64,000 bases of DNA from Corynebacterium aurimucosum ATCC 700975 (lineage in GTDB: Bacteria; Actinomycetota; Actinomycetes; Mycobacteriales; Mycobacteriaceae). The stretch covers positions 1,426,001 to 1,490,000 of the forward strand of contig NC_012590.1 of the NCBI RefSeq assembly GCF_000022905.1, in the 5' to 3' direction. Numbering within the stretch: the first letter of the stretch is position 1; the number at the start of each line of letters is the position of its first letter. The notes beneath the pieces were generated by a model, which worked only from the letters and a program-made list of their open reading frames with translations, searched no databases and was not told the DNA's origin. Below, piece by piece: positions 8,453 through 18,056 of this stretch. Made by a program: the position numbers and the translations under genes.

Positions 8453-9289
8453 GTGAGCCAACCTGCGCTGCCCCGCGTCCTCAGCATCGCCGGCACCGAT
8501 CCGACGGGCGGCGCTGGTATTCACGCCGACCTCAAGTCCTTTGAGTCCGCTGGGGCCTATGGAATGGCCGTGGTGACCGCCCTGGTTGCGCAGAATACGC
8601 AGGGCGTGCGGGCTATCCACACCCCACCGGTGGAGTTTCTGCGTGAGCAGCTGGCAAGCGTCAAGGACGACGTGACTATCGACGCCGTCAAGATCGGCAT
8701 GCTGGGCTCTGTTGCCATCACCGAAACGGTGAGCGACTTCATCTCTTCCCTCCCCGCGAGCGTGCCGGTGGTCTGTGATCCAGTTATGGTCGCCTCCAGC
8801 GGTGACCGCCTGCTCGAGCCGGAGGCGGAGCGCGCCGTACGGGAGCTGGCTCGCCGCGCGACCGTGGTTACACCCAACCTGCCGGAACTCGCTGTCCTCG
8901 CGGGCGTAGCAGAGCCGCGCACCTTTGATGATGCTCTTTCTGTCGCAACCACGTGGGCCCACGAGACCGACACGTGGGTGGTAGTCAAGGGCGGGCACCT
9001 CGATGGAGCTGAGGCCGATAACGCGACCGTAAGCCCCTCCGGCGAAATCGCACGCGTGCCCTGCCCGCGAATTGATACGAAAAACACGCACGGCACCGGC
9101 TGCTCGCTGTCCTCAGCCCTAGCGGCGCGTTTGGGCGCGGGCGCATCCCTCAACGAAGCACTGGTATGGGCCACCGAATGGCTCCACGAGGCGATCGAAC
9201 ATGCGGATGCGCTCCACGTCGGTCACGGCCACGGCCCCGTTGACCACGGCCACCGACTCCGGCGCCTGGCCGCGGAGGCACACAGTTAG
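8453..9289 (+). CDS. thiD: Hydroxymethylpyrimidine / phosphomethylpyrimidine kinase
   Basis: A 278-residue ribokinase-like enzyme of thiamine biosynthesis that phosphorylates HMP to HMP-P and HMP-PP in the cytoplasm. Visible motifs are SIAGTDPTGGAGIHADLKSF at the N-terminus (substrate pocket), CDPVMVASSGDRLL (about 109-122) and the anion-hole region DTKNTHGTGCSLSSALAARL (about 207-226, catalytic Asp/His-Gly-Thr-Gly-Cys). The start is GTG at 8453: AAGGAG ends 6 nt upstream and a TAGATT hexamer lies at 8435-8440. The C-terminal tail is rich in His and Gly. The stop overlaps the stop codon of the convergent methyltransferase gene. Confidence 0.93.
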   Translation: MSQPALPRVLSIAGTDPTGGAGIHADLKSFESAGAYGMAVVTALVAQNTQGVRAIHTPPVEFLREQLASVKDDVTIDAVKIGMLGSVAITETVSDFISSLPASVPVVCDPVMVASSGDRLLEPEAERAVRELARRATVVTPNLPELAVLAGVAEPRTFDDALSVATTWAHETDTWVVVKGGHLDGAEADNATVSPSGEIARVPCPRIDTKNTHGTGCSLSSALAARLGAGASLNEALVWATEWLHEAIEHADALHVGHGHGPVDHGHRLRRLAAEAHS

Positions 9290-9888
9290 CCCAGTAGATC
9301 GGCGCCTGGGCGAGTAAGCACGGCCACCATGAAGGTGGAATTCTCCTTAAAGACCTTCATGTCCCAGGATGCAAAGATGAAGTCGACCCGATATCCCACT
9401 GAGCGGGCGAGGTCGAGGAAGTCCTCAAAACCCCAGCCGCGACCCTCTCCATAACCAACAACGAAGCGGCCGCCGGGGCGCAGCGCATTAAACACGTTGC
9501 GCAAGGCTGCCTCACGCCCCTCGGTAGCGATGAAAGTCATGACGTTGCCCGCAGCCACGGCGATGTCAAAGTTATCCTCCGGGATTTCCTCCTCGGAAAG
9601 ATCACCTACCTCCCAGCGGGCCTCCGGATAATCGTTCACCGCGTGCTCAATCAAAATCGGGTCGACGTCCACGCCCAAGACCGTATGACCGCGCTTTGCC
9701 AACTCACCGCCGAGACGTCCGGAACCGCAGCCGGCGTCGAGAACGCGGGAGTGGCGTTCACTCATGGCGTCGATAAGCCGGGCTTCCCCATCGATATCCT
9801 TGCCCTGGGCCCGAAGCGTCTTCCATTTCCGCGCAAAGTTGTGGGAATGGGCGGGATTCGCTGCAGTTACTTCTTTCCAGGTAGGCAT
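9286..9888 (-). CDS. Class I SAM-dependent methyltransferase
   Basis: A 200-residue methyltransferase with a complete SAM-binding motif I (VLDAGCGSGRLGGELAKRG, about 49-67), motif II acidic end (VLGVDVDP, about 70-77), a following EVGDLSEE segment and a post-motif GGRFVVGYGEG. It is related to small Actinobacteria-specific methyltransferases of unknown substrate. Its stop codon TAA (9286-9288) shares bases with the thiD stop TAG (9287-9289), so the two genes converge with no spacer. Confidence 0.85.
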   Translation of the reverse strand: MPTWKEVTAANPAHSHNFARKWKTLRAQGKDIDGEARLIDAMSERHSRVLDAGCGSGRLGGELAKRGHTVLGVDVDPILIEHAVNDYPEARWEVGDLSEEEIPEDNFDIAVAAGNVMTFIATEGREAALRNVFNALRPGGRFVVGYGEGRGWGFEDFLDLARSVGYRVDFIFASWDMKVFKENSTFMVAVLTRPGADLLG

Positions 9889-9971
9889 GACAACGAGTAT
9901 AGGCCTTTAGAGGTGTAAGATTTAGCCGCTCTTATAAAACGCCTATACGAAGCGAAGGAGGCTGAGACACG

Positions 9972-11045
9972 ATGCCATCTGTACCGTCACCATTCAAGCC
10001 ACGCAAGAAAAACACTTCGGACAATAGTTCGCCGAGTTTTTCCGTGCCTGTCGAGCGCGCCATCGAGCACTGCCGAGTGTTCATCGACGGCGAGGCGCTG
10101 CCCGGTGAGTTCACCCCGCACAGCGCGCTGCAAGCCGTGGAAGAATACGGCCGTGGCTTCGTGTGGGTAGGCCTGTACGAGCCGCTCGAATCCCAGATGA
10201 CGAAGGTAGCGGCTGAATTCCGCATCCACGAGCTCATCGTCGAGGACGTCGTCCAGGCGCACCAGCGCCCCAAGCTGGAGCGCTACGATGACCAGCTCTT
10301 CGTGGTGGCACGGTCGGTGAACTACCGCGACCACGATGAGGTTGCCGATAAGCGCCAGATCATCTCCACTGGTGAAATTCAGATGATCATCGGCGACACA
10401 TTCATCATCACGGTCCGCCACTCAGCGAAACTGCCCAACTTGGCCTACGTGATTCAAGATGAACAGGACCTCGTTGAGCAAGGCCCTATTTCGCTCGCGT
10501 GGAAGATTCTGGACATGATGGTGGACCGCTACTCGGAGATTTGCCGCCTCATCGCCATCGAGGTCGACGAACTAGAAGAAGAGATCTTCACTCCGAATTC
10601 GTTGCCCAACATTGACCGTATCTACATGTTTAAGCGTGAGATTCTGGAGATGAAGCACGCCATCGTGCCGCTTTCGCCTGCTTTGCGCTCGATGGTCGCA
10701 GACCACAAGGATCTCATTCCGAAGACGATTCGCTCCTACATCCGAGATGTCAACGACCACCAACTTGTGGTCCAAGACCACGTGGCGGGCTTCGACGAGC
10801 GATTGACCTCGCTTATCGACGCCTCCGTGGCCAAAATCAGCATGCAACAGAACTCCGACATGCGCACGATTTCCGCGGTGGTTGGCATGTGGGCGGCGCC
10901 AACGCTCGTGGCGGGTATCTACGGCATGAACTTTGACGTCATGCCGGAGCTGCATTTTCCCTGGGGCTACTACGGGGCAATTGGCCTCATGATCTTGGTC
11001 GTGGCCGGAATGTGGTGGTGGTTCCGGCGTAACAACTGGTTGTAA
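9972..11045 (+). CDS. corA: CorA family magnesium/cobalt transporter
   Basis: A 357-residue CorA channel subunit. It has a long N-terminal cytoplasmic alpha/beta and stalk domain, then two C-terminal transmembrane helices; the first ends with the signature YGMNF (about residues 317-321), the Mg2+ selectivity filter. The short periplasmic loop MPEL and the basic tail RRNNWL are typical. It would mediate electrophoretic Mg2+ influx as a homopentamer. AAGGAGG lies 10 nt upstream of the chosen ATG. The neighbouring genes are unrelated. Confidence 0.94.
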   Translation: MPSVPSPFKPRKKNTSDNSSPSFSVPVERAIEHCRVFIDGEALPGEFTPHSALQAVEEYGRGFVWVGLYEPLESQMTKVAAEFRIHELIVEDVVQAHQRPKLERYDDQLFVVARSVNYRDHDEVADKRQIISTGEIQMIIGDTFIITVRHSAKLPNLAYVIQDEQDLVEQGPISLAWKILDMMVDRYSEICRLIAIEVDELEEEIFTPNSLPNIDRIYMFKREILEMKHAIVPLSPALRSMVADHKDLIPKTIRSYIRDVNDHQLVVQDHVAGFDERLTSLIDASVAKISMQQNSDMRTISAVVGMWAAPTLVAGIYGMNFDVMPELHFPWGYYGAIGLMILVVAGMWWWFRRNNWL

Positions 11046-11048
11046 GGG

Positions 11049-11495
11049 CTACTGCACCACCATGGTGCGCAGCGTGGAAGCAGCGAGAAGTACATCGCCC
11101 TGGCTGATTTTTACTTCCCACAGCTGCGTGCGGCGGCCCTTGTACAGCGGCGTAGCGACGGCAGTGACGGTGCCTTCGGCTACCGGCTTAAGGAAGTCGG
11201 TGTTGTTGTTCACACCGACCACCGGCTTGCCCGCGAGGATGAGGCTGCCGACAGATGCAGTGGACTCCGTAATCGTGCAGAAGAGTCCACCATTCGCCAC
11301 GCCCCAAGGCTGGTGATGATCTGGAACGACATCAACCTCGGAGCGAATCTCATCAGCCGAGATGTGTGTGAAGCGCAGGCCGATCAGCCCGGCAAGCCCC
11401 TGTGGGTGTGAATTGATGAGCTGCAGTTCTTCGTCGTTAAGCGGGCGTGTTTGGGATACCGCTACGAACTTTTCAAAGATTTCAGAGTGTTTCAT
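11049..11495 (-). CDS. PaaI-type hotdog-fold thioesterase
   Basis: About 148 residues with the hotdog thioesterase pattern: HHQPWGVANGGLFCTITES (about 76-94; the conserved Asn/His-Gly-Gly segment with the acidic residue) followed by KPVVGVNNNTDFLKPV. Such proteins hydrolyse acyl-CoA esters; the substrate is unknown. The frame is open 45 bases further upstream, but the ATG at 11495 (MKHSEIFEKF) is preferred because the longer form would cross the gnd start. It is divergent from gnd, as in other corynebacteria. Confidence 0.85.
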   Translation of the reverse strand: MKHSEIFEKFVAVSQTRPLNDEELQLINSHPQGLAGLIGLRFTHISADEIRSEVDVVPDHHQPWGVANGGLFCTITESTASVGSLILAGKPVVGVNNNTDFLKPVAEGTVTAVATPLYKGRRTQLWEVKISQGDVLLAASTLRTMVVQ

Positions 11496-11538
11496 GCCAC
11501 ACCAGGTTAGTGGATATCGGTGACGTAGGATGGTGGAC

Positions 11539-12996
11539 ATGACTCAAACTGCTGAAAAGACAGATCTTGCTCAGATTGGTGTTGTGGGCCTTGCTGTAAT
11601 GGGCTCCAACCTCGCGCGTAACTTTGCCCGAAACGGAAATACCGTCGCGGTCTACAACCGTAGTTCGGAAAAGACCCGCGCACTCATCAGTGAGCACGGT
11701 GATGAAGGGGCTTTCATCCCGTCCGAAACTGTGGAGGACTTCGTCGCCTCACTCGAGCGCCCCCGCAAGGCAATCATCATGGTGCAGGCTGGCGCGGCTA
11801 CCGACGCTGTTATTGATCAACTCACCGAGGCCATGGATGAGGGCGACATTATCATCGATGGCGGCAACGCCTTGTTCACGGACACCATTCGCCGTGAGAA
11901 GGAGGTGGCGGCTAAGGGCCGTCACTTCGTCGGCGCGGGCATTTCCGGTGGTGAGGAAGGCGCGCTCAATGGTCCGTCCATCATGCCTGGCGGTCCAGCT
12001 GAGTCTTGGGAGACCTTGGGCCCAATCCTTGAGTCGATCGCCGCAGAAGTGGACGGAACGCCGTGTGTGACCCACATTGGGCCGGATGGCGCGGGGCACT
12101 TTGTCAAGATGGTGCACAACGGCATCGAATACGCCGATATGCAGGTTATCGGTGAGGCATACCAGCTGCTTCGTTATGGTGCGGGCATGGAACCGGCAGA
12201 AATCGCCGAGGTCTTCCGCGAGTGGAACGCCGGCGACCTGGACTCCTACCTCATTGAAATCACCGCCGAAGTCCTAGCACAGCAGGATTCGGAGACAGGT
12301 GCCCCGCTTGTCGACGTCATCGTGGACGCCGCCGGCCAGAAGGGCACCGGCCGTTGGACCGCCATTAACGGCCTCGAACTGGGCGTGCCGATCACTGGCA
12401 TTGCGGAATCCGTTTTCGCGCGTGCGCTCTCTTCTGCCACTGCTCAGCGTGCAGCTGCCCAGGAGGGCCAGCTGCCTTCCGGAACCATTGCCGAGCTCAG
12501 CGTGGATAAGGCCGAGTTCGTCGAAGACGTTCGCCGTGCACTGTATGCCGCGAAGCTCATTGCCTACTCTCAGGGCTTCGATGAGATCAAGGCTGGCTCT
12601 GAGGAGTTTGGCTGGAACGTGGATCCACGTGACTTGGCTACCATATGGCGCGGTGGCTGCATCATTCGCGCGAAGTTCCTCGACCGCATCCGTGAGGCCT
12701 ATGACAACAATGCCGACCTGCCTGCCTTGATTCTGGACCCGTATTTCAAGGGCGAGCTGGAGAACCTCATTGACCCGTGGCGCCGCGTCGTCGTTGCTGC
12801 AACGCAGCTGGGCCTGCCGGTTCCGGTGTTTTCCTCTTCCCTGTCCTACTACGACAGCTTGCGCGCCGAGCGCCTCCCAGCTGCTCTAATCCAGGGCCAG
12901 CGCGATTTCTTTGGCGCCCACACCTTCAAGCGTGTGGACCGGGACGGCACATTCCACATCGAATGGTCAGGTGACCGCTCCCTAACCGAGATGTAG
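11539..12996 (+). CDS. gnd: 6-phosphogluconate dehydrogenase, decarboxylating
   Basis: About 485 residues. The enzyme oxidatively decarboxylates 6-phosphogluconate to ribulose 5-phosphate, giving NADPH in the pentose phosphate pathway. The N-terminal Rossmann motif is VVGLAVMGSNLARNFARNG (about 15-33), the 6PG signature is VGAGISGGEEGALNGPSIMPGG (shown in part, about 133 on), and the substrate region is HFVKMVHNGIEY. The C-terminus contains QGQRDFFGAHTFKR, the conserved dimer tail. The closest pattern I know is C. glutamicum Gnd. An in-frame ATG also exists at 11530; 11539 is preferred by family alignment. Confidence 0.96.
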   Translation: MTQTAEKTDLAQIGVVGLAVMGSNLARNFARNGNTVAVYNRSSEKTRALISEHGDEGAFIPSETVEDFVASLERPRKAIIMVQAGAATDAVIDQLTEAMDEGDIIIDGGNALFTDTIRREKEVAAKGRHFVGAGISGGEEGALNGPSIMPGGPAESWETLGPILESIAAEVDGTPCVTHIGPDGAGHFVKMVHNGIEYADMQVIGEAYQLLRYGAGMEPAEIAEVFREWNAGDLDSYLIEITAEVLAQQDSETGAPLVDVIVDAAGQKGTGRWTAINGLELGVPITGIAESVFARALSSATAQRAAAQEGQLPSGTIAELSVDKAEFVEDVRRALYAAKLIAYSQGFDEIKAGSEEFGWNVDPRDLATIWRGGCIIRAKFLDRIREAYDNNADLPALILDPYFKGELENLIDPWRRVVVAATQLGLPVPVFSSSLSYYDSLRAERLPAALIQGQRDFFGAHTFKRVDRDGTFHIEWSGDRSLTEM

Positions 12997-13001
12997 CCGC
13001 C

Positions 13002-13027
13002 AAGCCCCTCCTCTGAGGGGCTTTTCT
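13002..13027 (+). terminator. Rho-independent terminator of gnd
   Basis: The stem aagcccctc (13002-13010) / gaggggctt (13015-13023) has a 4-nt loop and is followed by TTTTC. Confidence 0.88.
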
Positions 13028-13308
13028 CATACCTGTTCCGCCGAACGTATTCCCACTTCATCGGCTGCGCCCACCCCTCACCATGCCTGCGGAACGCTCC
13101 AAGCCGCCACACGCCGCCGTTCCGGCCCATGGTTCACATCCCCCGCAAGCAGCCACCGTTCGCCCAGCCACCCCTTTCCCTCCCCTTTGTTAGCGTTAGC
13201 CCCACCTGTGAACCATATTCTCCCCGTTACCCGTGGCGCACCCCTTCTAAGCAGGTATTTTCCTCCTCCGGTTGCGGGGTACATAGACCTGTTTTAGTCT
13301 CTGTGCCC

Positions 13309-14463
13309 ATGGGGGATATCGAAACCTACATCCACCTACGCAACTCGGGGATTGCACTGGTGGAACATATACCTGGCACACCCGATGAGCTCCGCGCGCT
13401 CGGAGCAGATACCACCGATGCTGCCGAGCTTTCACACCTACATCAGGTGTATTTCGGCCCCACCCGCTATACGGGTAAACAACGCAAAGCCCGCCACGCA
13501 GCCCTTCAACAACGCCACAGCCTCGGCACCCTCACACTCATCGAAACCTACACATCCAAGGTGAAAAAGACCCTGGATGCCTGGAACCTCCGAGCAAAAC
13601 TCGCCGCCACCCCCGCACACCGCATCCGCCAGGTCGCCACCGCACGACTGAAAGAACTCAAGCGTAAAAGAACCGCCAAACCAGGCGTACGCATCACCTA
13701 CCGCGAACAAGGCCCCAACACCCTCTCCATAACCGATGACGCCACCACGATTGCCAACATGCGCGGCGTCTTAGAATCCACCAACAACACCGACCTCCTA
13801 AAGGCCGCCAACGACATCTTCTTCAACAAAGCCTCCGGTACGAAGCCTGCGGTGCGCACCCAAGTCATCGTCACCCTCAACGAGCTAGACCAGATTATTA
13901 ACGGCGACGGGGATGACATCGAACTCAACCTCACCAACGGCGCGCGCATGACAGGCGCAGAATTCTTAACCCACAAGTTCGCCGAAATAGGCTACGCCAC
14001 CCTCGTCCACCCCCTCGACGGGCCCATCAACACCTGGCGACTATCACGTGGAGCAAACCTCAACCAACGCCTTAGCCTGCACGCCGAATCCCACACCTGC
14101 TCACGTCCTGGGTGTAATAAACCAGCTGATTACTGCCAAGTCCATCACCTTATCCCCTGGCAGGCAGGTGGCTACACCAACATCAACAACCTGACTTTCC
14201 TGTGTGCCTACCACAACGGCATTAATGATGATGACCCGCAAAGGCCTACCGGGCGTGGCTACATGTACCGACTTAATACAGGGGTGGACTTCATCCCGCC
14301 CTGGGGTGCACCGATTACCGCGATGCCGGAATACCAAGAAGCACTAGCCAGACTCAACGCTGAGCGGGAAACAGCCACAAAGACACAGGCCCCAGCCCAA
14401 GGATCTGTAACAACACCGGGCACAGCACCACAACCACCAGACCCACCACCCGACACCAGCTAA
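13309..14463 (+). CDS. DUF222-type HNH endonuclease domain protein
   Basis: About 384 residues from the ATG at 13309. The C-terminal HNH module is clear: CSRPGCNKPADYCQVHHLIPW, then GGYTNINNLTFLCAYHN, with two Cys pairs for zinc and the catalytic His-His / Asn / His set. The N-terminal two thirds is the alpha-helical DUF222-like region seen in the 13E12-type repeat family of actinobacteria. These genes are often present in several copies and behave like selfish or mobile elements; the role in the cell is unknown. The frame is open up to 13129, but the family-like N-terminus begins MGDIETYIHLRNSG. No strong ribosome site was seen. The tail is Pro/Thr-rich. Confidence 0.82.
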   Translation: MGDIETYIHLRNSGIALVEHIPGTPDELRALGADTTDAAELSHLHQVYFGPTRYTGKQRKARHAALQQRHSLGTLTLIETYTSKVKKTLDAWNLRAKLAATPAHRIRQVATARLKELKRKRTAKPGVRITYREQGPNTLSITDDATTIANMRGVLESTNNTDLLKAANDIFFNKASGTKPAVRTQVIVTLNELDQIINGDGDDIELNLTNGARMTGAEFLTHKFAEIGYATLVHPLDGPINTWRLSRGANLNQRLSLHAESHTCSRPGCNKPADYCQVHHLIPWQAGGYTNINNLTFLCAYHNGINDDDPQRPTGRGYMYRLNTGVDFIPPWGAPITAMPEYQEALARLNAERETATKTQAPAQGSVTTPGTAPQPPDPPPDTS

Positions 14464-14930
14464 CACCCACAACCACCACACACAGCAACGACAGAAAGGC
14501 CAACGCCGACCACCTACACCGACCCTGATGGAAGAAGCCGCCAACCACAGCAACGTTGACGGGGGACCGGGCACACCGGCGATCCTTCAAGACAGCAGCA
14601 CCCACGAACCACAACAAAGTACGCGGAAAACCGACGATCCCGGACCACGGGTAATGTGCCACAAATTGCAGCGGGGGAACCGGGCGCTTAAGCCCTTAAA
14701 GAACGAGACCCGCCAACCAAAAGATTAACGGGATACCTGTGTTGCGTGACAGCAAGTTGACCGTGCGATGAGCCACCGCAGCGACACACTTTCAGGCCAG
14801 TTTTCGAAAGGCATCGACCTAGAGCAGGCTCAGCCGAGTGCTTTACCACCCGCAATCCCGGATACCCACACAACCTGCGGATAACAAATGCGCACTCGCG
14901 GGCTGTGTAGCTTGCGGATGGAAGGGAAAG
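14464..14930. other. 467-bp non-coding gap after the HNH gene
   Basis: I see no convincing gene, tRNA or terminator here. The first part is A/C-rich, continuing the composition of the HNH gene's 3' end. Short ORFs exist on both strands but have no recognisable protein pattern or ribosome site. Confidence 0.5.
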
Positions 14931-15740
14931 CTAGGCATCCACCGGCGGGCCTCCTGGAGTCAGCTCAAGGATGCCCGCACCCACAAGATAGGTTGCGAGA
15001 TCATTCAAGTCAGCTTCATCCCCATTGTCGTCATAACCATCCATGACGTACTCGATGACCGCGTTACCGTCCTCGAGCACTTCCGCAATCACGTACTCCT
15101 CTGCCTCACCAAAGTCGGCAATCTGCGAGCCCCGGGCCGAAGTGAAGTCCTCGATGGAATCGCTCAGCCCAACGCTTTCCGTATCGCGAATCGCGTCCGT
15201 GTTCTCTGTGTACTGAGCCACGAACTCCCTGTCCGGGCCGTAGATACAAGAGATCGTCGGAACCCACTGCACATCCAGGCTCAGAAAGTCCGATTGCCCG
15301 AAGAAAGACGTGTCCTCATAGCACTCGTCCGAAAGCCCAATAAGCGGTTCGGGCACCGGGGCAGACACCTCGGAGGCGCGGATCCTGTCGACATCATCAG
15401 CGTCGTACGTGCTGTTCCAATACGCGTCATCGGAAGCCGCGACATCTCGTGGTGCCTCGTCGAAATCGGCCGCGACATCCTTGAAGAAGGAAACTGCAGC
15501 AAAGATTGCGACGGCTGCGATAATAGCGAGTACAAGGACTACTGCCAGTACAATCCACAGCACCTTCTTCGAGCTCGACTTCTTTTCCGGCGGCTGCGGC
15601 ATTGCCGGTCCGCTGGCGTTAGGCCTTTGATTCTGATTGTTAAATCCAGGTGTTGCTTGGTTGTGTGCTGGTTGGCCTTGCTGTGGGTTCTGGCCAAATC
15701 CACCGGGCGGTTGTTGTGGGTTAGCGAAAGGGTTCGTCAT
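14931..15740 (-). CDS. Single-pass membrane protein, unrecognised, with Pro/Gln-rich N-terminus
   Basis: 269 residues from the ATG at 15740 (MTNPFANPQQPPGG). The layout is: a disordered N-terminus rich in Pro, Gln, Asn and Gly (1-50), a Lys/Ser cluster (SSSKK), one transmembrane helix (about 60-82), then an extracytoplasmic acidic domain with two Cys (DECYED and ISCIYG) that could form a disulfide. The 'NPF..PQQPPGG' plus TM layout is common among actinobacterial DUF4333- and DUF4190-like membrane proteins, but I cannot assign a family. The frame stays open further upstream but would overlap the helicase gene on the other strand. Function unknown. Confidence 0.7.
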   Translation of the reverse strand: MTNPFANPQQPPGGFGQNPQQGQPAHNQATPGFNNQNQRPNASGPAMPQPPEKKSSSKKVLWIVLAVVLVLAIIAAVAIFAAVSFFKDVAADFDEAPRDVAASDDAYWNSTYDADDVDRIRASEVSAPVPEPLIGLSDECYEDTSFFGQSDFLSLDVQWVPTISCIYGPDREFVAQYTENTDAIRDTESVGLSDSIEDFTSARGSQIADFGEAEEYVIAEVLEDGNAVIEYVMDGYDDNGDEADLNDLATYLVGAGILELTPGGPPVDA

Positions 15741-15855
15741 GCCCATCAATCTAACAGAGAACCACGTCACAATATCGTGAAAAATGCAGGATGGGAGGCC
15801 CGTTCCCCGTCCTAGCTTTTCGGTCTGACGGCGCAGCGCATTAGACTGCCATCCG

Positions 15856-17148
15856 ATGAGTACTTTCGCCGATCTCGGCCTCCCCCGCGATGTTGTCCGT
15901 GTTCTAGATAAGCAGGGCATCACGACCCCTTTCCCTATCCAAGAAGCTGCGATTCCCGACGCCCTCTCCGGCAAGGACGTCCTTGGCCGCGGCCCCACCG
16001 GTTCAGGGAAAACCTTTACGTTCGGGCTTCCTATGCTGTCCCGGCTGGCAGCATCCGGTGTTTCCCGCCCAGCGCACCCGCGTGGGCTTGTTCTGGCACC
16101 AACACGTGAGTTGGCAACCCAGATCCAGCAGCGCCTGGAAGAACCGGCAGCTGCCCTCGGCCTGCGTGTGCTTGCGGTAGTCGGAGGCGTCAACATCAAC
16201 AACCACATTCGCTCACTCGCGCGCCCGGTCGACCTGCTCGTTGCCACACCGGGGCGCGCACAGGATCTTATCGACCAAGGCAAGCTCTTCTTCGACCACG
16301 TCGCCATCGCTGCCCTCGACGAGGCCGACCAGATGGCGGATATGGGATTCCTTCCCCAGGTGCGCAAACTACTTAAGCTCACCCCTGAAGAAGGCCAGCG
16401 TTTGCTCTTCTCCGCCACTCTCGACGGCGAGGTGAACAAGCTGGTCGAGCAGTTCATGCACGAGCCCGTAACTCACTCCACCGCACCCGTTGAGGCCGCC
16501 GTGGACACGATGGAACACCACCTGATTTTCATCGGCACCCGTGAGGCTCGCAACGACGTCGTCCTGCGCCTGGGTGCACGCAAAGGCAAGACCATCATGT
16601 TCATGCGTACTAAGCACGGCGTCGACAGGCAGGCCAAAAAGCTCCGCAGAGTCGGAATCAATGCGCTGCCCCTCCACGGCGATAAGGGCCAAGGCTCGCG
16701 GACGAAGGCTATAGAAGGCTTCGCCGACGGCAGCGTTCCGGTGCTCGTCGCCACCGATATCGCCGCGCGTGGAATCGACATCGCGGACGTGTCCCTCGTC
16801 GTCCACGTTGACCCGCCCGCGGAACACAAGGCCTACCTGCACCGTTCCGGCCGCACGGCCCGCGGCGGAGAGTCAGGCACCGTGGTCACGCTCGTCACTG
16901 ATGAACAGCGCGACGAAGTGGCCAAACTCATCGCGAAAGCCGGGGTCAAACACACTGACCTCGACATCAGCGACCGCGCCAACCCCGCCAGCAGTCCAGA
17001 GCTTGCCCAGATGACCGGTGCACGCAAGCCAAAGGGCGAACCGCTCGGCCCACCACACCAGCAACAGCCTTCGCGTCAGCGAGCTGGCAGCCAAGGCCAG
17101 CGCCGCCGTAACCCACGCCGCCGACGGGGCAACGCAGGTCAACAATGA
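15856..17148 (+). CDS. DEAD-box RNA helicase (RhlE-like)
   Basis: A 430-residue ATP-dependent RNA helicase. Motifs in order: Q motif (FPIQEAAIPDAL, about 26-37), motif I GPTGSGKT (about 47-54), Ia PTRELA, motif II DEAD (about 155-158), motif III SAT, motif V ATDIAARGIDI and motif VI HRSGRTARGG. A basic tail (RQRAGSQGQRRRNPRRRRG) probably binds RNA. The likely role is RNA structure remodelling in ribosome assembly or mRNA decay. TAGACT (15842-15847), eight bases before the ATG, may be a leaderless -10 box. It is coupled to the next gene by an ATGA overlap. Confidence 0.93.
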   Translation: MSTFADLGLPRDVVRVLDKQGITTPFPIQEAAIPDALSGKDVLGRGPTGSGKTFTFGLPMLSRLAASGVSRPAHPRGLVLAPTRELATQIQQRLEEPAAALGLRVLAVVGGVNINNHIRSLARPVDLLVATPGRAQDLIDQGKLFFDHVAIAALDEADQMADMGFLPQVRKLLKLTPEEGQRLLFSATLDGEVNKLVEQFMHEPVTHSTAPVEAAVDTMEHHLIFIGTREARNDVVLRLGARKGKTIMFMRTKHGVDRQAKKLRRVGINALPLHGDKGQGSRTKAIEGFADGSVPVLVATDIAARGIDIADVSLVVHVDPPAEHKAYLHRSGRTARGGESGTVVTLVTDEQRDEVAKLIAKAGVKHTDLDISDRANPASSPELAQMTGARKPKGEPLGPPHQQQPSRQRAGSQGQRRRNPRRRRGNAGQQ

Positions 17149-17999
17149 TTCTTCAGACCACCGACTGGCGAGCTCAGATGCGCAAGCATGAGGAGTCAGC
17201 AGATGAGTTCCTTAGGCGCTATCGGCACCCAGGTTCCTACCACCCTGTCTATGACTTTCTCTTCGAGTACTACCCTGTTCGCCCTTCGCATCTCCGGCGC
17301 TGGCACCCAGGGGTAGGCATCACCCTGGCAGGGGATGCTCCACACAGCGACTGGCGCTACTACCGCCGCACTGCTGAGGGAGTCACACTGGACACCGAGG
17401 CCTTCTTCGAGCGCCGCGGCGGTACCGTGCGCTACATCCTGGACTTACTGGAAAAGACCACGCGCAACCCCACCCAGTTTGATTGTTTTGGGCTGCATGA
17501 ATGGGCAATGGTTTACCACACCGATACTCCTCGCCACGGCCTGCCGTTGCGGTTAGGGGCGGAGGGGACGAATGAGGTCGTCGACAAGCACCGCATCAAG
17601 TGCACGCACTACGATGCCTTCCGTTTCTTCACCGAGCCCGCGCGTCCTCTCAACCTCACGGTGCTGACTCGCGAGGGGCAACCCGAGAACGACCAGGCTG
17701 GCTGCGTCCATGTGAGCATGGATCTCTATAAATGGGCGTGGAAATTGGGACCATTGGTGCCGGGTGACTTGTTCCTCGATACCTTCCGTCTGGCCGTCGC
17801 CGCACGCACGCTCGATATGGAGGCCTCTCCCTATGATTGTCGCGAATGGGGCTTTGGTGTCGTGCCCATCGAAACGCCTGAGGGAAAGTCGGAGTATGTG
17901 CGGCGCCAACGCGCGCTTGCCGACGCCTCCGAGCCCCTCCGCGCGCGGCTTGTCTCCCAAATTCGGTATGCGCTAGCCGCTACAATGAGAAACCATTGA
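17145..17999 (+). CDS. Conserved actinobacterial protein, often labelled 3-methyladenine DNA glycosylase
   Basis: A 284-residue soluble protein that starts inside the helicase stop codon (ATGA), so it is translationally coupled to it. It is rich in Trp, Tyr and His (YRHPGSYHPVYDFLFEYYPVRP near 26-47; HYDAFRFFTEPARPLN near 160-175). I recognise it as a family that automatic pipelines call '3-methyladenine DNA glycosylase', but I can see no helix-hairpin-helix or other glycosylase motif to support that. I would treat the function as unknown. Confidence 0.75.
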   Translation: MILQTTDWRAQMRKHEESADEFLRRYRHPGSYHPVYDFLFEYYPVRPSHLRRWHPGVGITLAGDAPHSDWRYYRRTAEGVTLDTEAFFERRGGTVRYILDLLEKTTRNPTQFDCFGLHEWAMVYHTDTPRHGLPLRLGAEGTNEVVDKHRIKCTHYDAFRFFTEPARPLNLTVLTREGQPENDQAGCVHVSMDLYKWAWKLGPLVPGDLFLDTFRLAVAARTLDMEASPYDCREWGFGVVPIETPEGKSEYVRRQRALADASEPLRARLVSQIRYALAATMRNH

Positions 18000-18056
18000 T
18001 GTGACCCGTCGGGGACGCATTGCGCGGCCCCGAGACCTCAGCGCGGAAGGAAAAAG

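Noticed and set aside
14528..14728. A 66-codon plus-strand frame after the HNH gene
   Set aside because: No ribosome site or recognisable sequence; left as non-coding.
14931..16457. A 508-residue minus-strand frame extending through the helicase gene
   Set aside because: Only the part from 15740 downwards looks like a protein (TM segment, Pro/Gln-rich start); the rest is the antisense of a clear DEAD-box helicase.
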